Positions 7,095 through 14,226 of a stretch of DNA of 22,883 bases are shown in pieces. Position 1 is the first letter of the stretch. The number at the start of each line of letters is the position of its first letter. The notes below the pieces were generated by a model. It was not told the origin of the DNA. It saw only the letters and a list, made by a program, of their open reading frames with translations, and did no database searches. A program made the translations under genes and the position numbers. This DNA comes from UBA4408 sp002389785 (lineage in GTDB: Bacteria > Bacteroidota > Bacteroidia > UBA4408): NCBI GenBank assembly GCA_035438985.1, contig DAORJK010000029.1:1-22883 (forward strand). Reading direction: 5' to 3'.

Positions 7095-8363
7095 ATGGGC
7101 AAATTATCACATCACGAATTTATTATTCTTCTTATTTCAATGGCAGTCATGCTCATTTTGAGCCGAGTATTGGCTGAATTTGGACGAAAATTGAAATTCC
7201 CGATTGTGATGGGCGAAATTTTAGCAGGTATTATACTTGGTCCCACTGTATTGGGATTGTTGGCTCCGAATGTATTTACTACTTATTTCCCATCCATTGG
7301 AAACACCAGCATAGCCCTTGATGGAATCGCAAAAATTTCGGTAGTAATGATGTTGTTTGTCACCGGTATGGAAGTTCAATTACCACTTGTACTGAAACAG
7401 GGAAAAGCTGCTATTTATACAAGTACCATGGGAATGATTATTCCTTTTGCAAGTGGTTTTTTTATAGCTTATTATTTCCCTTCTTTATTTGGAGTTTCAG
7501 ACGAAAATTACCGATTGCTATTTGCGTTATTTTTAGGTACTGCGTTATCTATTTCGGCTTTGCCGGTGATATCGCGTATTTTAATCGATATGAACATGTT
7601 TAAAACTAAAATTGGCACCATCATAATTGCGTCTGCTATGTTTAACGATTTAATTGGTTGGCTTATTTTTTCGTTCATTTTAGGTATGCTCAATACCAGC
7701 ACCGGAGAAGCACAAAGTGTTTGGATTACCATCGCTTCAATTTGCGGATTTGGTTTATTTATGCTCACAATCGGAAAAATAATTATTGATAAAAGTTTGC
7801 CATGGATGCAAAAGAAATTATCCTGGCCGGGTGGAATTCTTTCTATTTCATTAGGAATCTGTTTTTTATGCGGTGCATTTACAGAAAGCATTGGCTTACA
7901 TGCAATTTTAGGTGCTTTTATCGCAGGTATTGCTTTTGGCGATTCGGTACATTTAAATCAAAAGGCTCGAGAAATAATTCATCAATTTGTGACCAATATT
8001 TTTGCTCCTTTCTTCTTTGTAAGTATTGGACTAAAAGTGAATTTTGTGAGCAATTTCGAATGGCAACTGGTACTTGTAATTGTGGTGTTGGCCTATATTG
8101 GAAAAATTGTTGGAGCTAGTTTGGGTGCTTATTTAGGAGGCTTTTCAAAAAATGAATCTTTGGCAGTGGGAGTTGGCATGAATGCTCGTGGAGCGATGGA
8201 AATAATATTAGGAACCTTGGCATTAAATGCAGGATTAATCAACACACGTATATTTGTTGCTTTGGTTGTTATGGCACTCATCACAAGCCTTACCAGTGGT
8301 CCACTTATACATTATTTTGTGGGAAAGGAAGCGAATGACAAAAAATCGATGGAACTGTTGTGA
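7095..8363 (+). CDS. CPA2-family cation:proton antiporter
   Basis: A 422-residue integral membrane protein of the Na+/H+ exchanger superfamily (CPA2, Kef/NapA-like) with about 12-13 hydrophobic segments. Visible family motifs: FPIVMGEILAGIILGP at 35-50, SISALPVISRIL at 152-163, Asn184-Asp185 in the ion-binding helix, a HAILGAFIAG segment at 269-278, Lys339 in GKIVGA, and GMNARGAMEI at 361-370. ND is the pair often linked with electroneutral exchange, while DD is typical of electrogenic NhaA/NapA, so electroneutral Na+ or K+/H+ exchange is inferred. There is no TrkA-N domain, so it is not a full Kef channel. It forms a two-gene operon with the upstream Usp gene. The tail after about residue 410 is short and hydrophilic. 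Ion preference cannot be told from sequence. Confidence 0.9.
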   Translation: MGKLSHHEFIILLISMAVMLILSRVLAEFGRKLKFPIVMGEILAGIILGPTVLGLLAPNVFTTYFPSIGNTSIALDGIAKISVVMMLFVTGMEVQLPLVLKQGKAAIYTSTMGMIIPFASGFFIAYYFPSLFGVSDENYRLLFALFLGTALSISALPVISRILIDMNMFKTKIGTIIIASAMFNDLIGWLIFSFILGMLNTSTGEAQSVWITIASICGFGLFMLTIGKIIIDKSLPWMQKKLSWPGGILSISLGICFLCGAFTESIGLHAILGAFIAGIAFGDSVHLNQKAREIIHQFVTNIFAPFFFVSIGLKVNFVSNFEWQLVLVIVVLAYIGKIVGASLGAYLGGFSKNESLAVGVGMNARGAMEIILGTLALNAGLINTRIFVALVVMALITSLTSGPLIHYFVGKEANDKKSMELL

Positions 8364-8587
8364 TTGTAAAATAGGTTAATCACCTTATTTGGATCATTTA
8401 GCATAAAGTTTCTATTGTTTCCTCATTTTTATTGTATTAATGCTACACACCTGAATCAACCTTTTATTTTCTTAGCTAGTTAATTAGTATAGTGTAGATT
8501 TTAGTAAGACTCAACTCTTATTTAATTGTCTCAATAGTATTACTCTAGTATATCAATTATTCCAATCAACAATCGCTGTATAAATCT

Positions 8588-8595
8588 TATCTTTA
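8588..8595 (+). promoter_or_regulatory. -7 promoter element TATCTTTA (miaE operon)
   Basis: TATCTTTACC occurs here 26 bases before the ATG at 8614, the third copy in the window. It fits the Bacteroidota -7 element with A in place of the last G. It lies in a 250-base gap that otherwise shows only a weak hairpin just after the antiporter stop (8368-8388) and AT-rich sequence. Confidence 0.5.
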
Positions 8596-8613
8596 CCATC
8601 CTTATTTTTAAGT

Positions 8614-9195
8614 ATGTTAAAATTAAAATTACCAACCGATCCCCGCTGGGTAAACATTGTTGAATCAAACATCGACGAAATACTTACAGATCATGCATTT
8701 TGTGAGCAAAAGGCAGCCACAAATGCGATTAGTTTGTTAGTAAATTATCCCGAATACAGCGACCTGGTTGATGCAATGACTGAACTAGCCAAAGAAGAAC
8801 TTACCCATTTTGAAATGGTACATCAAAAAATTAAAGAACGTGGTAAAGTTCTAGGTCGCGAAAGAAGAGATGAATACGTGAACGAGTTATATGCCTTCGT
8901 GCGAAAAGGGTACAAACGCGAAATTGTTTTAGTCGATCGACTGTTGTTTTCGGCGATGATTGAAGCAAGAAGTTGTGAACGGTTTAGAGTACTTAGTGAA
9001 AATATTGCTGATAAAGAATTAGCCGCCTTTTATCATGAACTAATGATTAGCGAAGCCAACCACTATACAATGTTCATTAAGTTTGCAAAAAAATATGCCC
9101 ATGGACAAGATGTGGATAAACGCTGGAATGAATACCTTGAATACGAAGCAACCGTGATTGCTAAATACGGTAAACGTGAAACTGTTCATGGATAA
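8614..9195 (+). CDS. miaE: tRNA-(ms2io6A37) hydroxylase, MiaE-type
   Basis: MiaE is a di-iron monooxygenase that hydroxylates the isopentenyl group of ms2i6A at tRNA position 37. The 193-residue protein has the ferritin-like four-helix ligand set: Glu31 (DHAFCEQKAA), Glu62 and His65 (EELTHFEMVH), Glu117 (MIEARSCERF), and Glu147 and His150 (SEANHYTMF). All six are present. It is shorter than the Salmonella enzyme (about 270 residues), as is typical of the Bacteroidota version. Its substrate depends on miaA, which lies 8 kb away in this window, and miaB, which is not in the window. It is first in an operon: the glycosyltransferase starts 15 bases after its stop. The family match is strong; activity on ms2i6A is inferred. 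Confidence 0.9.
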   Translation: MLKLKLPTDPRWVNIVESNIDEILTDHAFCEQKAATNAISLLVNYPEYSDLVDAMTELAKEELTHFEMVHQKIKERGKVLGRERRDEYVNELYAFVRKGYKREIVLVDRLLFSAMIEARSCERFRVLSENIADKELAAFYHELMISEANHYTMFIKFAKKYAHGQDVDKRWNEYLEYEATVIAKYGKRETVHG

Positions 9196-9210
9196 TATTG
9201 CCAACATGCT

Positions 9211-10341
9211 ATGAAAATTGCTTTTGATGCAAAGCGTGCTTTTACAAATTCCAGCGGATTGGGTAACTACTCTCGAGCCCTTATTAAATCGCTAGTTGAA
9301 TTGTATCCCAATAATGAATATTCATTATACACTCCCGCTATTTCTCAAAAGGATTTTTTAGAACAAATGCGCAACAAACAGAATGTTGAAATTTGCACTC
9401 CACGTTCTTTTGTTTCCCAATCCATGCCTTTTTTATGGCGTTCTTTTTCAATTACTAAACAACTTCAACAAAACCATACTTCAATTTACCACGGATTAAG
9501 CAATGAATTGCCTTTTAATATTTCACAGTTTCGAAATTTAAAGGTAGTTAGTATCCACGATTTAATTTTTTTGCGCTATCCCGAATTATATCCTTTTTTT
9601 GATAGAAAAATGTACTATCAAAAAGTCAAGATGGCTTGTAGAACTGCTGATTGTATCATTGCAATTAGTCATCAAACAAAAGCTGATTTGATAGAATTCT
9701 TTGAGCTTCCCGAATCAAAAATTAAAGTAGTTTATCAAAGTTGCGATCCTATTTTTCAAGTCCAACCAAGTTCTGAACAGCTCACTGCTGTTGGAAAGAA
9801 ATATAAACTGCCACAACAATTTATTTTATCGGTTGGCACCATTGAAGAACGAAAAAATTTACTCACACTTGTCAAAGCGCTGCAGCAATGTAAAGAATTG
9901 GAGTTAGTGGTAGTTGGAAGAAAACGTGCTTATTATAGACAGGTTGCTAATTTTATTCTTGAAAATAACATGCAAGCAAGAATACATTTTCTTGAAGATG
10001 TTGCAAATTCAGAATTACCCGCACTCTATTGTTTAGCTAAACTTTTTGTTTACCCTTCATTTTTTGAAGGTTTTGGAATTCCAATTCTCGAATCATTATT
10101 TTGTAAAACACCTGTAATTGCTGCAAATTCCAGTAGTTTGCCGGAGGTTGGAGGAGCACACACCGTGTATTTTGAACCAAGCAATGCCGATCAGCTTGCT
10201 GCTGAAATAAATCGAATTTTTTATTCAGATACACTTCGCAAGGATATGGCAGAGCAAGGTTACAATCATGCCCAAAAATTTTTACCAGAAGAGGTTGCGC
10301 GCACAATGATGAATTTATATTTAAAAGAATGGAAACCATAA
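9211..10341 (+). CDS. Glycosyltransferase family 4 (GT-B fold)
   Basis: A 376-residue cytoplasmic GT-B enzyme of the GT4 type. It should move a sugar from a nucleotide donor to a glycan or lipid acceptor. Visible features: the N-terminal GLGNYSRAL loop (16-24), a VVSIHDLIF segment near 112-120, the domain link SVGTIEERKN (207-216), and the donor-site E-x7-E motif Glu286-Glu294 in EGFGIPILE, followed by SLPEVGG (309-315). The acceptor and donor cannot be told from sequence. There is no membrane segment or large polysaccharide cluster nearby. It follows miaE by 15 bases and overlaps tsaC by 13 bases, so it is embedded in an operon with tRNA-modification genes. A two-codon ATG-CTA-TGA frame overlaps its start. 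Partnership with the LtaS-like enzyme downstream is possible. Confidence 0.9.
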   Translation: MKIAFDAKRAFTNSSGLGNYSRALIKSLVELYPNNEYSLYTPAISQKDFLEQMRNKQNVEICTPRSFVSQSMPFLWRSFSITKQLQQNHTSIYHGLSNELPFNISQFRNLKVVSIHDLIFLRYPELYPFFDRKMYYQKVKMACRTADCIIAISHQTKADLIEFFELPESKIKVVYQSCDPIFQVQPSSEQLTAVGKKYKLPQQFILSVGTIEERKNLLTLVKALQQCKELELVVVGRKRAYYRQVANFILENNMQARIHFLEDVANSELPALYCLAKLFVYPSFFEGFGIPILESLFCKTPVIAANSSSLPEVGGAHTVYFEPSNADQLAAEINRIFYSDTLRKDMAEQGYNHAQKFLPEEVARTMMNLYLKEWKP

Positions 10342-10892
10342 TTAAGGAAGCAAGCGAACTATTAAAACAAGGCAAAGTTCTACTTTATCCTACCGATACC
10401 GTGTGGGGTATTGGCTGCGACGCTTGCAGCGAAAAAGCAGTTGATCGTATTTTTGAAATTAAAAAACGTCCGGCCGAAAAGAGCATGATTGTGTTGGTTG
10501 ATTCAGAAGCCATGTTAAATAAATATGTAAAGGAAGTTCCCGCACTAGCTTGGGATCTTATTGAATTTGCTGAAAAACCATTGACCATTATTTATGACCA
10601 ACCTTGCAATATTGCACCTAATCTGCTTGCAGGTGATGGAACCCTGGCAATTCGACTTGTGAAGGATGATTTTTGTAAAAGACTTATACATAAGTTCGGC
10701 AAACCACTTGTTTCTACTTCGGCCAATTTTAGTGGAATGTCCACTCCTTCAAATTTTTCTCAGATCGATGAAGCATTAAAGTTTGAAGTGGATTATGTAG
10801 TGAATTGGCGTCAATCGGATTTGAAAAACGTTCCGGCTTCAACCATTATTCGACTCGGAAACAATGGCGATATCAAAATTATCCGCAAGTAA
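10329..10892 (+). CDS. tsaC: L-threonylcarbamoyladenylate synthase (TsaC/YrdC family)
   Basis: Makes threonylcarbamoyl-AMP from threonine, bicarbonate and ATP (EC 2.7.7.87), the first step of t6A37 formation in tRNAs that read ANN codons. The 187-residue length fits a single YrdC domain without the Sua5 extension. Visible motifs: YPTDTVWGIG (20-29), KKRPAEKS (45-52) with the basic residues that bind the substrates, LAIRLV (106-111), STSANFSG (129-136) and PASTII (169-174). It starts inside the last codons of the glycosyltransferase gene (13-base overlap), which suggests coupled translation. The LtaS-like gene starts right after it. Other t6A partners (tsaB, tsaD, tsaE) are not in the window. 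Confidence 0.93.
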   Translation: METIIKEASELLKQGKVLLYPTDTVWGIGCDACSEKAVDRIFEIKKRPAEKSMIVLVDSEAMLNKYVKEVPALAWDLIEFAEKPLTIIYDQPCNIAPNLLAGDGTLAIRLVKDDFCKRLIHKFGKPLVSTSANFSGMSTPSNFSQIDEALKFEVDYVVNWRQSDLKNVPASTIIRLGNNGDIKIIRK

Positions 10893-10902
10893 TTTTATAC
10901 AG

Positions 10903-12765
10903 ATGTGGGGCATCAAACTAACTGGCTACTTTATTAAATTGTTGTTGTTTTGGCTGGTTTTTTTTCTTTTTCAGCAAGTGCTTTTTTTCGCCGTTAATAA
11001 TGGATTTACGCAGGTAAGTTTTCTCGAATTTATGCGTGCAACATTGTATGGTTTGCGGATGCACCTTGCCGGTATTATGTTTATTGTTTCGTTACCCATA
11101 ATGGCATTGATTGCCTATACCTGGGGAGCTTCTGCCAAACAATGTGAACTCTTTATTAAATGGGAAACACTAATCCTCCTTGTATTTTGCACTATTTTAT
11201 GCACGATCGATATTGGAATTTACAAAGCCTGGGGAACTAAATTTAATGCTAAGGCACTAGCCTATCTTACCTTTCCCAAAGATGTACTCCCACTTGTATT
11301 CGAGCGTCAAACCCTGCTTCTTTTACCAATAATTGTTGTACAAGTGTTTGTTTTTAATTGGCTGAGAAAAAAAATTTGTTCACCTTTTCCTCATCAAATT
11401 ACTTCAGTATTTCACAAGATTGGATTAACTATTTTTTTAATCGGGTTTTTTATCATTGCCATGAGAGGTGGTACTCAAAAAATACCACTTAATCGTAATC
11501 AAGTTTTTGTAAGTGAAAGTTCCCTGCTCAATTTAAGCAGCATGAATAGTTTCTGGAATTTTTGCGATTTGTTTTTTCACCCGCTCGAAACTACTAAGAA
11601 TCCTTATACATTTTTTGATAACCAAACAGCCGAAGCGTATTTTCAAAAATTAAATTACACCCCCAAAGATACTACAGAGCATATTTTTAAAATAGCTAAA
11701 CCAAATGTTGTTTTAGTGTTTCTTGAAAGCTGGACTGCCGATGTGGTTGAATGCATTGGTGGCGAAAAGGGTGTAGCACCACGTTTAGGAAAATTGGCTG
11801 AAGAAGGAATGCTGTTTACAAATTTTTACTCAACCGGGTATCGCACAGAACAAGGATTGTTAGCGATGCTTAGCGCATTTCCAGCCCAACCACAAAGTTC
11901 GGTAATTTATAACTGGGGCACCTTCGACAAACTTCCAAATTTGTTTCGAACCATGAATGCAAATGGATATTACACTTCTTTTTATTACGGTGGTCGCTTA
12001 CAGTTTGATAATGTTGAAGCTTATTTGCGAAGTGCAGGAGTGAAGGAAATTGTTGGAGAAAATGATTTTACCATTCATCAGAGAACCATGTGGGGAGCTT
12101 ATGATGAAGAAATTTTTAATTTGCATTTAACCAAAATTCCGGAAATGAAAGCTCCCTTCTTTTCGATGATGGGAACTATAACTACACATGAATGGTGGGA
12201 TGCAGCGGTGCCGAAAATATTTAATGGGAAGGATGAAATCGGTGATAAGTTTCGGAATACAGTTCATTATTCGGATAGTTGCTTGTACTACTACATCCAA
12301 AGAGCCAAGAAACAAAGTTGGTACGATAGCACCATTTTTATTTTAGTGGCTGATCATGGTTGCCGATATCCTTTGCAGCGAAACAACTACGAAGTGGAAC
12401 GTCATCATATACCATTGGTAATTGTGGGCGGTGCTTTGAAGGAGGAGTACAGTAACAAAATAAACACAAAGTTTGCTTCACATACTGATTTGGCGGCTAG
12501 CTTACTTGCCCAGCTAAACATTGGTTCAGATGAATTTATAAGAAGTAAAAATATCTTTAATCCTTATTCTCCTGCTTTTGCCTATTACGCTTTCGACAAT
12601 GGTTTTGGTTTGATAAGCAAGGATAAAAAGGTAATATATGATCATTACAAAAAGAAATTAATTCTTGGAAACGAATCTGATACAGCAATTTTTAAGTTTG
12701 TTAATTCAGGCAAGGCTTATTTGCAATGTACCAATGGCTTTACAGCAGCTCAACAAATGAAGTAA
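10903..12765 (+). CDS. LtaS-like membrane phosphotransferase (sulfatase superfamily)
   Basis: A membrane protein of about 620 residues from the chosen ATG at 10903. An upstream in-frame ATG (10864) would overlap tsaC by 29 bases and add 13 non-hydrophobic residues. Five hydrophobic segments (about 8-27, 55-74, 90-107, 138-154, 175-187) precede a large extracytoplasmic domain, the LtaS topology. Catalytic residues of the family are visible: Glu275 in FLESW (metal), Thr315 in YRTEQGL (nucleophile), His429 in THEWW, and Asp484-His485 in VADHG (metal). LtaS moves glycerol phosphate from phosphatidylglycerol. A Gram-negative bacterium has no lipoteichoic acid, so a phosphoglycerol or phosphoethanolamine transfer to a periplasmic glycan or lipid is more likely. 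It ends the operon with tsaC and the GT4 gene. Confidence 0.87.
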   Translation: MWGIKLTGYFIKLLLFWLVFFLFQQVLFFAVNNGFTQVSFLEFMRATLYGLRMHLAGIMFIVSLPIMALIAYTWGASAKQCELFIKWETLILLVFCTILCTIDIGIYKAWGTKFNAKALAYLTFPKDVLPLVFERQTLLLLPIIVVQVFVFNWLRKKICSPFPHQITSVFHKIGLTIFLIGFFIIAMRGGTQKIPLNRNQVFVSESSLLNLSSMNSFWNFCDLFFHPLETTKNPYTFFDNQTAEAYFQKLNYTPKDTTEHIFKIAKPNVVLVFLESWTADVVECIGGEKGVAPRLGKLAEEGMLFTNFYSTGYRTEQGLLAMLSAFPAQPQSSVIYNWGTFDKLPNLFRTMNANGYYTSFYYGGRLQFDNVEAYLRSAGVKEIVGENDFTIHQRTMWGAYDEEIFNLHLTKIPEMKAPFFSMMGTITTHEWWDAAVPKIFNGKDEIGDKFRNTVHYSDSCLYYYIQRAKKQSWYDSTIFILVADHGCRYPLQRNNYEVERHHIPLVIVGGALKEEYSNKINTKFASHTDLAASLLAQLNIGSDEFIRSKNIFNPYSPAFAYYAFDNGFGLISKDKKVIYDHYKKKLILGNESDTAIFKFVNSGKAYLQCTNGFTAAQQMK

Positions 12766-12866
12766 TGGATACATTTACTCGGAAGCTAACTTGTTTTTTT
12801 GGTACAGGAGAATTTTATCTAATAAGAAAAAGGTAAGCTCAAATTCAAGCCAAGTAAATTTAACCT

Positions 12867-12882
12867 AAGCATATACATGCTT
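12867..12882. terminator. Possible small hairpin at convergent gene ends
   Basis: AAGCAT, loop ATAC, ATGCTT forms a perfect 6-bp stem that touches the stop codon of the T9SS gene (ends 12882) and lies about 100 bases past the LtaS-like stop. There is no long T run on either strand, so a terminator role is weak. Confidence 0.25.
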
Positions 12883-14072
12883 TATTGAGCTAAGTGCACA
12901 AACCCTTTTAAATCATACTTTTTATTGTCTTTCCCAATTCCTTCTGCATGATAAAAATATACACCATTGGGTACTTTTTCTCCGCTTTTGGTGCGCCCAT
13001 CCCACGATTCATTTACTTGTGTCAAAGTATTGATCTCAACACCCCATCGCGAAAATATGCTACAAGTTAATTGAACAATATTTTTTTCGATTGCTGTAAA
13101 ATGATCGTTTACACCATCGGCGTTCGGACTAAAAATAGTTGGATAATTCAAACTACTTGAATCCGTTTCGGCAATAGCCACACGTTTTTTATTTGGAGTA
13201 CAACTTGCCAAATCAAAATTTAATGAATTACCCGAAGGTACCTGAATAGGAGTTTGTATGGTGGCAGAATTTTCATCAAATACAATGGGAAGTAGGGTAT
13301 TTGGGTATAAGGCATTTTGATTTCCTAATCCTACATAAAAAGTATCGTTTAGTAAAAAGCAACCATAGGCATGATTGGAATTAAATTCAAGAAAATACTT
13401 TTTTAAAATACTGCCATTCGGCGAAATGATAAACAACGAATCAGTATTTAATGAAGTAGAATCTCTTGTAAGCAAATAAATATTTCCACTTGTATCTACA
13501 GCTATATCAGCACAACCAACATTTTTTGAACTGGTAAAAATTACCGTAGAATTAGTTCCGTCAAACTTAGAAATTTTGGTATCATTAGGCTTGTTACACA
13601 AATTATATAAAAACTTTTCATAGCCACCTAAATTGTATAAATCAAGTGTTGAAGTTGCACTTTGAATCCATGTTGTATCCTGTGTCCAGAAATAATAACT
13701 ATTGGTAAAAAAATCGCTTACGTAGAAAGTTGGAGAACTTATTGCACTATCTAAATTTGAACAAATAGCAAGTCCATATCCCGGTACATCGGAAACAGTA
13801 TTTCCGGTAAAAGTTAAAGACCCATTGCTAAGCGCATATTCCACCAACATTGTTCCACTCAAATTAAATCCCCAAAAAGTGTTTTGGGAAGAACAAGGCG
13901 ATGTAGTACTTGCTGTTTTTTGTAAGGGAATATGGGTAAAAGAAGAAGGCTCGTTTGAAGGTAAAATAAACTTGGTACCGGTTGCGTATTCAATTTCTTG
14001 CGCAAATGATCTAGAAGTACTTACCAAAATGCATAAGCAAAAATAACTTGCTAAAAATGCTCGTCGAATCAT
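12882..14072 (-). CDS. T9SS type B secreted protein (gliding-motility C-terminal domain)
   Basis: A secreted or surface protein of 396 residues from the chosen start. The frame is open to 14147, but ATG at 14072 begins a proper signal peptide (MIRRAF, hydrophobic core, cut after SFAQ at about 21-24), and a promoter at 14118-14147 overlaps the longer start, so the shorter form is preferred. The middle part has NHL/beta-propeller-like phrases (ADIAVDTSGNIYLLTRDS) and many Thr, Ser and Asn. The last 85 residues (312-396) are the type B T9SS sorting domain: IFSPNADGVNDHF, FSRWGVEI, WDGRTKSG and PNGVYFYH. It is exported by the Sec and type IX systems. Its ligand or role is unknown. Confidence 0.88.
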   Translation of the reverse strand: MIRRAFLASYFCLCILVSTSRSFAQEIEYATGTKFILPSNEPSSFTHIPLQKTASTTSPCSSQNTFWGFNLSGTMLVEYALSNGSLTFTGNTVSDVPGYGLAICSNLDSAISSPTFYVSDFFTNSYYFWTQDTTWIQSATSTLDLYNLGGYEKFLYNLCNKPNDTKISKFDGTNSTVIFTSSKNVGCADIAVDTSGNIYLLTRDSTSLNTDSLFIISPNGSILKKYFLEFNSNHAYGCFLLNDTFYVGLGNQNALYPNTLLPIVFDENSATIQTPIQVPSGNSLNFDLASCTPNKKRVAIAETDSSSLNYPTIFSPNADGVNDHFTAIEKNIVQLTCSIFSRWGVEINTLTQVNESWDGRTKSGEKVPNGVYFYHAEGIGKDNKKYDLKGFVHLAQ

Positions 14073-14117
14073 CTGTTGTATATTTTGTAAAGCTAAGAAA
14101 TATTGAAAATATAAAGA

Positions 14118-14147
14118 CAAATGTAGTTGATGAGCTTCTCTTATCAA
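14118..14147 (-). promoter_or_regulatory. Promoter for T9SS gene (TTG-N19-TACATTTG)
   Basis: On the minus strand TTG (14147-14145) is followed after 19 bases by TACATTTG (14125-14118), a perfect Bacteroidota -7 element at normal spacing. Transcription should start near 14111. This places the ATG at 14072 about 40 bases downstream and rules against the upstream in-frame start at 14147. Confidence 0.7.
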
Positions 14148-14205
14148 GTTAATGAGTTGCCATCAAAATAAGTGATGATTGCTTTTATAGGCACTAATTA
14201 AAAAT

Positions 14206-14213
14206 TAAATTTG
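14206..14213 (+). promoter_or_regulatory. -7 promoter element TAAATTTG (cca)
   Basis: TAAATTTG followed by C is a perfect match to the Bacteroidota TAnnTTTG element and sits 21 bases before the GTG start at 14227, giving a very short 5' leader. No TTG was found at the proper -33 spacing; the nearest (14179-14181) is 24 bases away. Confidence 0.55.
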
Positions 14214-14226
14214 CAAAAAAAATGAA

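Noticed and set aside
7508..7891. 127-residue minus-strand frame inside the antiporter
   Set aside because: It lies wholly inside a well-supported gene and shows no motif or start signal.
8368..8388. Terminator after the antiporter
   Set aside because: The stem is short with a bulge and there is no T run.
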